In this document: in pieces, positions 50,259 through 59,910 of the stretch
How the letters are laid out: each line of letters starts with the position of its first letter
Position numbering within the stretch: the stretch's first letter is position 1
Source: Lachnospiraceae bacterium JLR.KK002
GTDB lineage: Bacteria > Bacillota > Clostridia > Lachnospirales > Lachnospiraceae
Direction: 5' to 3'
Length of the DNA stretch: 64,000 bases
Assembly (NCBI GenBank): GCA_036941025.1
Contig: JAYMNP010000001.1
Span: forward strand, 1,798,001 to 1,862,000
Translations under genes and position numbers: made by a program
The notes under the pieces: model-generated
Databases searched by the model: none
Seen by the model: the letters and a program-made list of their open reading frames with translations, nothing else
Told to the model about the DNA's origin: nothing

Positions 50259-51009
50259 CCTTTTTCTCCTTCAGAAATACATATGTATTTTTATCGGAAA
50301 ATTCTTCTGTATACCGATAGCCCAGGCCCTGAAATTCTTTGATTCCCTCCCGGTGCTCCACACGGTTTCCGGCCAGGAAACGCACCATCTCCCCGCGGGC
50401 CATCTTCACCTGCGTTCCCTGTTCCACCACTTTTCCGTCTTTTAATTCTCCGAACCGGCAGGTCAGAAACAAATCCTGTGACGTCAGATATTCACACAGG
50501 CAGCGGCTGTATTCCCTGGAAGCCAGGTTCAGCACAAAATCTGTTTCCCGGTAAACCTCCTGGCAGATATCCCGGCCCCAGTAATCATACAGATTCCGGT
50601 ACCGGCCCATCTGAATCCTGGCCTGCATTTCCAGCCGGTAGGGCACAACTCCGTCAAAGGGCCTTAAGACCCCGTAAAAGCCTGACAGAATGCGGAGATG
50701 ATTTTTAACGTATTCCAGGGACTGGTCTTCAAATACCGCCGGAGCCATATACTGATACTGGATGCCTTCATAGGCCAGCAGAGCAGGCGTCAGGTCCCTC
50801 TCCAGCTCCATTCCGGCAAACCGTTCAAAATTCAGCTTCGCAATCCTGTCATTGCATTTCCACAGAGTTTTCGCTTCCTGGTACGTGAGGCTCTGCACGT
50901 AAGTTTTCAGCTTTTCTGTTTTCTTAAGAAACACCGGCAGCCCGTCGTATGCCAGCGTGTCCCTGTCCTGCTTCATTTTCTTTGCGGGGGAGATGATAAT
51001 TTTCATCAT
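50242..51009 (-). CDS. yaaA: Peroxide-stress/iron-homeostasis protein YaaA
   Basis: The 255 residues belong to the YaaA (DUF328) family. The start MMKIIISPAKKM, LSGFYGVLRPFDGVVPYRLEM in the middle and NTYVFLKEKK near the end are recognisable. E. coli YaaA lowers free intracellular iron during H2O2 stress and binds DNA; the same role in an anaerobe is inferred. It is tightly packed between hflX and the ABC pair. Confidence 0.94.
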   Translation of the reverse strand: MMKIIISPAKKMKQDRDTLAYDGLPVFLKKTEKLKTYVQSLTYQEAKTLWKCNDRIAKLNFERFAGMELERDLTPALLAYEGIQYQYMAPAVFEDQSLEYVKNHLRILSGFYGVLRPFDGVVPYRLEMQARIQMGRYRNLYDYWGRDICQEVYRETDFVLNLASREYSRCLCEYLTSQDLFLTCRFGELKDGKVVEQGTQVKMARGEMVRFLAGNRVEHREGIKEFQGLGYRYTEEFSDKNTYVFLKEKKDDRHD

Positions 51010-52295
51010 GACATCTCTCCGGTCTGTTTATCCGAAACCAGCATATGTTTCTCCAGATTTTGATACAGCTCCGCAGGAACAAATGCTTTTACATAAATGC
51101 CCTGTTCCTGATATGCTTCCTCCAGCAGTTCGCCGTATTTGCGGATAACGGGAATATGACCTCCCTGGTCATAGGGAAACACGCCTTCCAGAAGACGTTT
51201 GTCCTCCCGCAGAATTTCCTCCAGAGCTTCTTTCAGTTCTTCCAGTCCCTGACCGGACCTGGCAGAAATTTTCAGGGATTTGTCCGCCTGAAAATCCTTC
51301 TGCCCCTCCTGCTCTTCCACTTTATCCTGTTTGTTAAAGAGGGTTATGGTTTTCTTTCCCGATACGCCCAGATTCCGCAGTGTCTCATATACAATCTCCA
51401 TCTGCTTTTCCCTCTGAGGACTGGAAGCGTCCACCACATGCAGAATAATGTCCGCATACCTGGCTTCTTCCAGGGTACTCCGGAATGCTTCTATCAGATG
51501 ATGGGGCAGTTTCCGGATAAATCCTACCGTATCGGTGAGCAGGATTTCCTGTCCGCTGTCCAGCTTCAGATTTCTGGTGGTGGGGTCCAGCGTGGCAAAC
51601 AGCTTATCTTCTTCCAGCACCGATGCATGGGTGAGATGATTCAGCAGGGTGGATTTCCCTGCATTGGTATATCCCACAATGGCCGCCACTTTTGTCTGGT
51701 TGTGTTCCCGCTGCCCTCTGGTAATCTCCCGATGCTTCTGCACCTGTACCAGTTCCCGGTTTAACTGGGCAATCCTGCTTTTAATCAGCCTCCGGTCCAT
51801 TTCCAGCTTTTTCTCACCTGGCCCTCTGGTACCGATGCCGCCGCCCAGCCGGGACAGGCTGATTCCAAGGCCTGTCAGGCGGCTCATCCGATACTTTAAC
51901 TGAGCCAGCTCCACCTGTATTTTTCCTTCGCTGGTGGAAGCTCTGGCCGCAAAAATATCCAGAATCACCAGCGTCCGGTCCATCACTTTGCATTCCAGCA
52001 CATCTTCCATATTCCGAAGCTGGGCCGGGGACAGCTCGTCGTCGCAGACAATTCCGTCCGCCTCCAGTTCCTGTATCATCTGCTGCAGCTCCTGCAGCTT
52101 TCCTTTTCCCACATAGGTACCAGGATGTATGGATTCCCGGTTCTGTACGGTGACTCCCACCACCTGCCCGCCGGCTGTTTCCACCAGTTCCGCCAGTTCC
52201 GTCAGGGAATCTTCCGTATCGTCATCTTCCTGCAGACTCACTCCCACAAGAATCAGTTTTTCTGTTATTTCTTCTATTTTAAATGGTTCCGGCAT
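51006..52295 (-). CDS. hflX: GTPase HflX
   Basis: The 429-residue ribosome-associated GTPase splits stalled or hibernating 70S ribosomes under stress. An N-terminal HflX domain with YVGKGKLQEL and a Gly-rich SRLGGGIGTRGPGEKKLE linker precedes the G domain (G1 GYTNAGKST, G3 DTVGFI, G4 NKQD). ATG 52295 follows AAAGGAGG; a frame reaching 52349 lacks a site. It overlaps yaaA by four bases. Confidence 0.96.
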   Translation of the reverse strand: MPEPFKIEEITEKLILVGVSLQEDDDTEDSLTELAELVETAGGQVVGVTVQNRESIHPGTYVGKGKLQELQQMIQELEADGIVCDDELSPAQLRNMEDVLECKVMDRTLVILDIFAARASTSEGKIQVELAQLKYRMSRLTGLGISLSRLGGGIGTRGPGEKKLEMDRRLIKSRIAQLNRELVQVQKHREITRGQREHNQTKVAAIVGYTNAGKSTLLNHLTHASVLEEDKLFATLDPTTRNLKLDSGQEILLTDTVGFIRKLPHHLIEAFRSTLEEARYADIILHVVDASSPQREKQMEIVYETLRNLGVSGKKTITLFNKQDKVEEQEGQKDFQADKSLKISARSGQGLEELKEALEEILREDKRLLEGVFPYDQGGHIPVIRKYGELLEEAYQEQGIYVKAFVPAELYQNLEKHMLVSDKQTGEMS

Positions 52296-52404
52296 AATAT
52301 TCCTCCTTTGCTCGGCAATGTGTTTCCCGCAGAATCCTGCAGAATACAAATGAAGGGTTGGGTTGCATAAAAGTATAACAATATTCCGGCCCTATGTAAA
52401 GAAC

Positions 52405-52522
52405 AAAGCGGACAGGTCCGCTTCAACTCCCTGAATCCCTCATCATGAGGGACCTGGACGGTTTGCTGCGCAGGCGCATTCTTCGCGCGCGAGAGGATTT
52501 CGCAGCAATAAATTTCATCTAA
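52405..52522. repeat. Modular intergenic repeat, copy 8 (A plus B)
   Basis: AAAGCGGACAGGTCCGCTTC, TCCCTGAATCCCTCATCATGAGGG and CCTGGACGGTTTGCTGCG form module A with two clear hairpins. TTCGCGCGCGAGAGGATTTCG and CAGCAATAAATTTC continue as module B. It lies between hflX and the DUF134 gene promoter. Confidence 0.85.
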
Positions 52523-52543
52523 AAAGTTTCCGGCGACTAATTA

Positions 52544-52572
52544 TTGACATATGTTAATAACTTCTGTATACT
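52544..52572 (+). promoter_or_regulatory. Promoter of the DUF134/NifX-like gene
   Basis: TTGACA (52544-52549), a 17-base spacer and TATACT (52567-52572) form a near-consensus promoter 35 bases before the ATG. Confidence 0.85.
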
Positions 52573-52606
52573 GTTCTTATCAGACAGAACTCAGGAGGAA
52601 ATCATT

Positions 52607-53347
52607 ATGGCACGTCCCAGCAAACCAAGGCGTGTATGCCGTATGCCGGCCTGCACCTGTTTTTACGCGGGAAATCCCCCGCATTCTGCAGACTGCCGGG
52701 GACTGCAGCTCAGTATTGAAGAATATGAGGTAATCCGCCTGCTGGATTATCAGGGGCTCACCCAGCAGGAAGCTGCCGCACAGATGAATACCGGACGCAC
52801 TACCATACAGGCCCTGTACACACAGGCACGCCGGAAGCTGGCCCGTTTCCTGGTGGAAGGATTTCCCCTTACCATCTCAGGCGGCAGTTATCAGCTCTGT
52901 CCCGGCCAAAACTGCCTGAAAAACTGTCAGAACAGAAAAAAAGGAGAATCTATTATGAAAATTGCAGTTACTTACGAAAATGGACAGGTATTCCAGCATT
53001 TTGGACACACCAGCCAGTTTAAAGTGTATGAAGTGGAAAACGGAACGATTGTTTCTTCCGAAATTGTGGACACCAACGGACAGGGCCACGGCGCTCTGGC
53101 AGGCTTTTTATTCGGCGGCGGCGTGGATGTACTGATTTGCGGCGGAATTGGCGGCGGCGCAAGAAATGCCCTGGCAGAAGCCGGAATTGAACTTTATCCC
53201 GGAGCTACCGGAGACGCTGACGCTCAGGTAGAATCTTTCTTAAAGGGACAGCTCGTCTATGACCCCGACACCGTATGCAGCCATCACTCCCACGAAGACG
53301 GTCATGACTGCGGAAATCACGGCTGCGGTTCGGAAAGCTGCCACTAA
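52607..53347 (+). CDS. DUF134 helix-turn-helix and NifX/NifB-like cofactor-binding fusion
   Basis: Residues 1-115 are a DUF134 domain with Cys-rich head (RRVCRMPACTCF) and a helix-turn-helix (51-80, LTQQEAAAQMNTGRTTIQAL). Residues 117-225 are a dinitrogenase iron-molybdenum-cofactor-like domain (MKIAVTYENGQVFQHFGHT, GGIGGGARNAL). The tail (226-246) is His/Cys-rich (HHSHEDGHDCGNHGCG) and probably binds metal. An internal AAGGAG eight bases before Met117 could start the second domain alone. Metal sensing with DNA binding is inferred. Confidence 0.88.
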   Translation: MARPSKPRRVCRMPACTCFYAGNPPHSADCRGLQLSIEEYEVIRLLDYQGLTQQEAAAQMNTGRTTIQALYTQARRKLARFLVEGFPLTISGGSYQLCPGQNCLKNCQNRKKGESIMKIAVTYENGQVFQHFGHTSQFKVYEVENGTIVSSEIVDTNGQGHGALAGFLFGGGVDVLICGGIGGGARNALAEAGIELYPGATGDADAQVESFLKGQLVYDPDTVCSHHSHEDGHDCGNHGCGSESCH

Positions 53348-53357
53348 ATTCAGGACC

Positions 53358-53540
53358 GAAGCGGACAGGTCCGCATCAGCTCCCTGAATCCCTCATGAAT
53401 GAGGGATCTGGACGGTTTGCTGCGCCGAGTGCAGTCGCTTTAGCGACTAATACCTGTTGCACGAGTGCGCATATTACTTTTCTCTTATAGGAAGACACTT
53501 TCACACTTTAGCGTGACAAGTTCTTTCCTATAAGAAAACA
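53358..53540. repeat. Modular intergenic repeat, copy 9 (A, degenerate B, C)
   Basis: GAAGCGGACAGGTCCGCATC and TCCCTCATGAATGAGGGA mark module A. A short B-like AGTCGCTTTAGCGACT hairpin follows. TCTTATAGGAAGACACTTTC and AGTTCTTTCCTATAAGAAAA are the arms of module C. It fills most of the spacer between the DUF134 gene and galT. Confidence 0.85.
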
Positions 53541-53542
53541 AA

Positions 53543-53567
53543 GGCAGGAGCCTGATTCGCTCCTGCC
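53543..53567 (-). terminator. Terminator of galKT
   Basis: GGCAGGAGC and GCTCCTGCC form a perfect 9-bp stem with a seven-base loop, followed on the minus strand by TTTGTTTTC. It lies 78 bases after the galT stop. Confidence 0.82.
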
Positions 53568-53645
53568 CAAAACCGTATTACAGTTAAAACCATTGTCATC
53601 CCCACAGGCACATAGCCCGCATATTGTAAATGTCTCACTCCCCTG

Positions 53646-55148
53646 TTACCTGTTCAGGCTTTCCACAAACCGGTCAAAGGCTTTCTGACCTTCTTCGTTT
53701 CTCTTATAGACCCCTGCATGTTCCAGCACCTGGCTGAACACCAGGGCAATCTCCTTCTGCAGTATATCCATCACATTGTCCTCTGTGATTTCTCCGTATG
53801 CGGGAAGGAATTCTTCCACCCAGTCTGCATGTTTTGCAAGGATTTCGTCTGCACGGATATCCTTTTTCTCTACAATGGCCTCTGCCAGCCGCTCCATTTC
53901 GTCTTTCAGACGTGCCGGAAGCACCGCCAGGCCCATTACCTCAATCAGGCCAATATTTTCTTTCTTGATATGGTGCAGTTCTGCATGAGGATGGTATACG
54001 CCCAGAGGATGTTCTTCTGTGGTGATGTTATTGCGCAGCACCAGATCCAGTTCGTATAAATCTCCCCGTTTTCTTGCAATAGGCGTAATCGTGTTATGGG
54101 GTTCCCCGTCTGTCTCTGCAAAAATAAATGCGTCTTCATCCGTATATCCTCTCCAGGATGTCAGAATCTTATCTGCCAGTCCAATCAGGCGCTCCGTATC
54201 TTCTCCGGCAATCCGGATCACGGACATGGGCCATTTTACAATGCCGGCCTTTACATCCTCAAAGCCTTTTACTGTAAATTCCCGTTCGACCGGAGCTTTG
54301 GCCATGGCAAATTCATAGCTCCCTCCCTGGAAATGGTCATGGCTTAAAATAGAGCCTCCCACAATGGGCAGATCTGCATTGGAGCCCACGATGTAGTGGG
54401 GGAACTGTTTTACAAAATCAAACAGTTTGCAGAAAGTCCCATGTTCAATTTTCATGGGTATATGCTGAGAATTAAATACGATACAGTGCTCGTTATAATA
54501 TACATAGGGAGAATACTGGAATCCCCAGCGGCTGTCCTGAATGGTCACAGGAATAATCCGGTGATTCTGCCTTGCAGGATGGTTGATGCGTCCCGCATAC
54601 CCCTCATTTTCCACGCACAGCAGACATTTGGGATATCCGCTCTGTTTCGCATTTTTCGCCGCTGCAATGGCCTTCGGGTCCTTCTCCGGTTTGGAAAGGT
54701 TGATGGTGATATCCAGTTCTCCGTAAGGAGTCTGCGCTTTCCATTTTACATCTTTTGCAATCCGGTAACGGCGAATATAGTCGCTGTCCTGGCTTAACTG
54801 ATAGTAGAAATCAGTGGCTGCCCTGGCACCGTCCCGGTAATAAATATCCCAGAACCTCCCAATCACTTCACTGGGCCGGGGCATCAGTTTTGCCATCAGC
54901 TTCGTGTCAAACAAATCCCGGTATACCACACCGTTTTCTTCCAGCACCCCATGCTCATACGCATAGTCCAGAAGTTCTTTTAATACCGGCTCCAGTTCCA
55001 CATTCCGATAAATTTCCTGCGGTTCCTCATATTCTTCTATTTTAAGGGTTTCCAGAAGCTGATTGGTGGTATAAATAATGTCTTCTTCCCCAATCAGTCC
55101 CCGCTCCAGTCCATAACAAACCAGTTTTTTAATTGCTTCATTTATCAT
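53646..55148 (-). CDS. galT: UDP-glucose-hexose-1-phosphate uridylyltransferase (class II)
   Basis: This 500-residue enzyme is the Firmicute-type GalT2, unrelated in layout to the 350-residue E. coli form. It exchanges UMP between UDP-glucose and galactose-1-phosphate. Recognisable segments include PYVYYNEHCIVFNSQHIPM, VGSNADLPIVGGSILSHDHFQGG and GVYHPHAELHHIKKENIGLIEVMGLA. It follows galK by 43 bases on one transcript of the Leloir pathway; galE is not in the window. Confidence 0.96.
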   Translation of the reverse strand: MINEAIKKLVCYGLERGLIGEEDIIYTTNQLLETLKIEEYEEPQEIYRNVELEPVLKELLDYAYEHGVLEENGVVYRDLFDTKLMAKLMPRPSEVIGRFWDIYYRDGARAATDFYYQLSQDSDYIRRYRIAKDVKWKAQTPYGELDITINLSKPEKDPKAIAAAKNAKQSGYPKCLLCVENEGYAGRINHPARQNHRIIPVTIQDSRWGFQYSPYVYYNEHCIVFNSQHIPMKIEHGTFCKLFDFVKQFPHYIVGSNADLPIVGGSILSHDHFQGGSYEFAMAKAPVEREFTVKGFEDVKAGIVKWPMSVIRIAGEDTERLIGLADKILTSWRGYTDEDAFIFAETDGEPHNTITPIARKRGDLYELDLVLRNNITTEEHPLGVYHPHAELHHIKKENIGLIEVMGLAVLPARLKDEMERLAEAIVEKKDIRADEILAKHADWVEEFLPAYGEITEDNVMDILQKEIALVFSQVLEHAGVYKRNEEGQKAFDRFVESLNR

Positions 55149-55191
55149 AAGAATTCCCTCCTTATTTCAGACAATACTCACAGATTCCTGT

Positions 55192-56475
55192 TCAGTCCAG
55201 AACTTTTATTCCGCCGAAAGGCCTTACCTTCAGCACATGGCAGGAACCTTCTCCGTACAGTCCATCCAGTGTTTTCCGGTATTCTTCCACAAAATCATCT
55301 GCCACAAATGCCTGAATGGTTCCGGCAAATCCGCCTCCATGCACCCGGCTGATTCCATGGCCGGAAAGAATACTGTCACTGACTGCAAGGCCCATGGAAA
55401 CACTCTGGTTCTGCACATCTTTATTGGTATAGATATTCTGAAGATATTTGAAGGAAGAATTCCCGGAATCCTGCACCGTATCCAGAAATCCCTGAAAATC
55501 CCCTTTTTTCAGTGCGGAAACTTCCTTTTCCACCCGCTTGTCTTCTTCGAAGAAATGAAGGGCCCGCAGTACGGGACGGTCGCCACATGTTCTGCGGATT
55601 TCCGGAATTTTTTTATAAAATTCTTCCGCTTTCACTTCCCTCAGAAACCCTTTTCCGAAAAAGTCAGCCACCAGCTTCATTTCCTGGGGAATCAGCGCAT
55701 ACTCGTCCGTCAGGTCCGCATGGGAACCTTTGGTATCCGTAATACAGAGACTGTGGTTGTAAGCGCTGAAATCCACTTCCACCTTTTCCACAACAGGATG
55801 TTCCGGATCTGCAAAATCAATATGTATCAGCCCGCCCACGGAACATGCCATCTGGTCCATGAGGCCGCAGGGCTTTCCGAAATATACATTTTCCGCATAC
55901 TGTGCCACCTGCGCAATTTCCACCGGACTGATGGACATTTCGTTATACAGGCCGGAAATGATGGTTCCCACCAGAACTTCAAAGGCTGCGGAACTTGACA
56001 TGCCTGCACCGTTTAACACGTCGCTGGTCACATATGCCTGAAATCCTCCGGTTTTATGGCCGTTTTTCTGAAGACCGTACACCATACCCCGAATCAGCCC
56101 TGCGGAAGTTCCTTCCTCCCCATTGTTTTTTTCCAGGCTGGAAAGGTCCACGGTAATCATGGGATACCCGTCAGACAGGAGTTTGATCACAGGCTCCTGA
56201 GATTTGCTTACCACTGCAATGGCGTCAAGATTGATGGAAGCCGCCAGCACTTCTCCATGCTGATGGTCCGTATGGTTGCCTCCCACTTCACTTCGCCCCG
56301 GTGCGCTGAACAGTTCCACCGGCCCTGCTCCGTACAGTTCTTCATACTTGTGAATTGCATCCTGATAACGCCGGTTCTGACAGTCCAGTACCCCTGTGTC
56401 CACATATATCTCCTGCAGACGTTCCTGATGCTGCTTTGCTGCAAATTCTTCCAGTAATACTTTTGTTTCTTTCAT
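55192..56475 (-). CDS. galK: Galactokinase
   Basis: This GHMP-family kinase phosphorylates galactose at C1. The 427 residues show GRSEVGGNHTDHQHG (substrate loop), NGAGMSSSAAFEVLVG (ATP loop) and GISRVHGGGFAGTIQAF near the end. It is longer than E. coli GalK (382) at the N-terminus, as usual for the clostridial form. It is the first gene of galKT behind a promoter with LacI-type operators and a leader hairpin. Confidence 0.95.
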   Translation of the reverse strand: MKETKVLLEEFAAKQHQERLQEIYVDTGVLDCQNRRYQDAIHKYEELYGAGPVELFSAPGRSEVGGNHTDHQHGEVLAASINLDAIAVVSKSQEPVIKLLSDGYPMITVDLSSLEKNNGEEGTSAGLIRGMVYGLQKNGHKTGGFQAYVTSDVLNGAGMSSSAAFEVLVGTIISGLYNEMSISPVEIAQVAQYAENVYFGKPCGLMDQMACSVGGLIHIDFADPEHPVVEKVEVDFSAYNHSLCITDTKGSHADLTDEYALIPQEMKLVADFFGKGFLREVKAEEFYKKIPEIRRTCGDRPVLRALHFFEEDKRVEKEVSALKKGDFQGFLDTVQDSGNSSFKYLQNIYTNKDVQNQSVSMGLAVSDSILSGHGISRVHGGGFAGTIQAFVADDFVEEYRKTLDGLYGEGSCHVLKVRPFGGIKVLD

Positions 56476-56520
56476 GATAATGCCCCGCCTTTACTTATTT
56501 TTAAATCTGCCTCTCCGGAA

Positions 56521-56553
56521 CCGGTGTTCTGAGGATATACTTCGGAACACCGG
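56521..56553 (-). other. Leader hairpin of galK
   Basis: CCGGTGTTC (56521-56529) and GAACACCGG (56545-56553) form a perfect 9-bp stem with a 15-base loop within the untranslated leader. There is no T-tract, so a role in message stability is more likely than termination. Confidence 0.6.
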
Positions 56554-56593
56554 AACCCTGCTTTATTTGTATGCATGTTATGATTATATATGC

Positions 56594-57798
<1,205 letters not shown>

Positions 57799-57799
<1 letters not shown>

Positions 57800-57842
57800 A
57801 CAGGAGGCTGCCGCACTGATTTCAGTACGGCAGCCTCCTGTT
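57799..57842. terminator. Bidirectional terminator between galR and the TPR gene
   Basis: AACAGGAGGCTGCCG and CGGCAGCCTCCTGTT flank an inner ACTGA/TCAGT stem with one mismatch. The hairpin begins at the last base of the galR stop codon and ends two bases from the opposing TPR gene stop. Confidence 0.85.
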
Positions 57843-57843
57843 C

Positions 57844-58830
57844 TTACCGGGTCTGCAGAAACACATATTCTCTCTGAGCCTGTTCATCTTCCGGATAATC
57901 CTTCAGATAGGCCAACATTTTTTCTCTGGCTCCCTCAAAATCCAGCATCTGTTCACAGGCAATGACTTCATTGCGCCGAATCTGCTGCTCGTTGGGAGGA
58001 TTTTCCACCGACAATGCCTGCTGGTAAAAATCCAGCGCCTGGCTGTAATTACCTGCCTCCATCTGGGCGTCTCCCAGGGATACAAGGGTTGACACATCGG
58101 AATTATTTTTGGAAATATAGCTTTCATACAGGGCGTCGGCCTGACTGGAATTGCCCTCTGCGTCATATACCTGGGCCATATAAAGCAATGCTTTCACATC
58201 CTCCTGATTGATGGCCTGGTCCAGCTCCTTTTTCGCCTGCTCATAATCGCCCTGCAGCAGATAAATATGGCCCCGTTCCCGGTAATCCGCAGCTTTTTCC
58301 GGCTTCTGTTTCAATGCTTCTTTCAGCACTTCCTCCGCTTCTGCCGTACAGCCTGCATTCCGGAGATTCTCCCAGGCAGACACATAGATTTCATAACCGC
58401 CGCTGTTCTCAAAAGCGTTCCGGTAATCTTTCATGGCCTTTTCCTGGTCCCCTTCTTTCAGATAAATGCAGCCCCGCAGATAACTGGCTTTGGCGTCCTT
58501 TTTATTATAATCAATCAGGGCCTTGCAGGTGGTCAGAGCCCCTTCGATGTCTCCGGCCCGGTACTGGGCTGTGGCCTTATAATAGCAGATATCAATTTCC
58601 ATATCTCCTACCACTGCCTGAGACTGGTCCAGAGCCTTCTGAAAGGCCTCCACCGCTTCCTCATAACTTCCTTCGCTCAGTTTATTAATGCCAAGCTGCC
58701 GGTATGCCTGCTGGTTTTCCAATGCTTCTTTGTCCTGGCAGCCTGCCAGGACCGTGCTTCCCAGCAGGGCAAAAGCCAGCAGCAGAGCGGTTTTTCTTTT
58801 TATTCTGTGGGACATTCTTCCTGATTTCAT
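57844..58830 (-). CDS. TPR-repeat lipoprotein
   Basis: The 328 residues start with a lipoprotein signal (LLGSTVLAGC, Cys31). About eight tetratricopeptide repeats fill the rest of the protein (for example GSYEEAVEAFQKAL, GDYEQAKKELDQAI, GNYSQALDFYQQAL). It is a surface-anchored protein-protein interaction scaffold of unknown partner. It is followed by an EamA transporter and glgP on the same strand, with no evident functional link. Confidence 0.88.
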   Translation of the reverse strand: MKSGRMSHRIKRKTALLLAFALLGSTVLAGCQDKEALENQQAYRQLGINKLSEGSYEEAVEAFQKALDQSQAVVGDMEIDICYYKATAQYRAGDIEGALTTCKALIDYNKKDAKASYLRGCIYLKEGDQEKAMKDYRNAFENSGGYEIYVSAWENLRNAGCTAEAEEVLKEALKQKPEKAADYRERGHIYLLQGDYEQAKKELDQAINQEDVKALLYMAQVYDAEGNSSQADALYESYISKNNSDVSTLVSLGDAQMEAGNYSQALDFYQQALSVENPPNEQQIRRNEVIACEQMLDFEGAREKMLAYLKDYPEDEQAQREYVFLQTR

Positions 58831-58875
58831 TTTACCCTCTCTTTCCGGCTGCTTCCTGTTGATTCTGTCCTCCGT

Positions 58876-59904
58876 TCACTTTTGTACAGACTCCGGTTCC
58901 CGGTCTTTCTTTCGTGATACGGAATTTCCGGGAATCTGCGCCAGAATAATGGCTGCAAACATCAGCACGCACCCGGTTGTTTCCTGCCAGGTCATATGCT
59001 GTCCCAGCAGTATCAGGCCTGCCAGTACGGAAACCACGGATTCCAGACTGAGTATCAGGGCCGCCACCGTGGGATTCATGCCCTTCTGCCCCACAATCTG
59101 AAGGGTATAGGCCACTCCGCAGGACAGTACCCCCGCGTACAGAACGGGCTGCCAGGCTGCCAGAATATCTGCCAGACGTGGCTCTTCTGTCAGAAACATC
59201 CCGATTCCCGACAGCAACCCGCAGACCCAAAACTGAATACAGGACATTTTTACTCCATCCACCCGTTCCGTAAAATAATCAATCACCAGAATATGCACTG
59301 AAAACAGAAGCGCTCCGATAAATACCAGAAAATCTCCTTTTCCAATGGGAATGCCTGTAATTAACCGTTCCTGTACCTTCTGTCCGGCGGAACCTGACAT
59401 ACACAGAAAATACAGTCCTGTCAGCGCCAGAACTACACCGGCCCACAGCGTCCATCCGCACTTCTTATGGAAAAACAGCCCCAGAATGGGAACCAGCACA
59501 ATATAAAAGGCAGTGATAAATCCTGCCTTCCCCACTGTGGTGTAGGCAATTCCCACCTGCTGGAAATTAGTGGCCAGACACAGCAGAATGCCGCAGAGGA
59601 TTCCTCCTGCTGCCAGTTTCCTGCTGTCAGAAATTTTTTCTGTAATGCCCGACTGTACCTTACTTTCCAATGGCTGTCCCGACCGGCACGGTTCTCTGTT
59701 TTCAGACTTTCTGCCCCGGCTGCCGTATTTTTCCAGAAACCAGATACAGGGAATCAGTACCGCGCCGCCCAGGAGGGACCGGACGCAGTTAAAGGTCAGC
59801 GGCCCCACGTAATCCATTCCCACGCTCTGAGCCACAAAAGCCACGCCCCAGATACAGGCAGTCAGAAACAGCAGCAGGGAATGTTTTATCTGTAATTTAT
59901 TCAT
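58876..59904 (-). CDS. EamA/DMT-family transporter
   Basis: The 342 residues have ten predicted spans in two EamA halves (about 7-175 and 190-320), separated after the second span by a polar loop (about 62-95) longer than usual. The motif WGVAFVAQSVGMDYVGP and SLESVVSVLAGLILLGQ mark the drug/metabolite transporter superfamily. It probably exports amino acids or metabolites; the substrate cannot be told. Six bases separate it from glgP. Confidence 0.9.
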   Translation of the reverse strand: MNKLQIKHSLLLFLTACIWGVAFVAQSVGMDYVGPLTFNCVRSLLGGAVLIPCIWFLEKYGSRGRKSENREPCRSGQPLESKVQSGITEKISDSRKLAAGGILCGILLCLATNFQQVGIAYTTVGKAGFITAFYIVLVPILGLFFHKKCGWTLWAGVVLALTGLYFLCMSGSAGQKVQERLITGIPIGKGDFLVFIGALLFSVHILVIDYFTERVDGVKMSCIQFWVCGLLSGIGMFLTEEPRLADILAAWQPVLYAGVLSCGVAYTLQIVGQKGMNPTVAALILSLESVVSVLAGLILLGQHMTWQETTGCVLMFAAIILAQIPGNSVSRKKDREPESVQK

Positions 59905-59910
59905 AGGTTC

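Noticed and set aside
4165..53540. IS elements or an integrated phage as the source of the repeats
   Set aside because: No transposase, integrase or phage gene is present and the repeats are too short; target duplications were not evident by eye.
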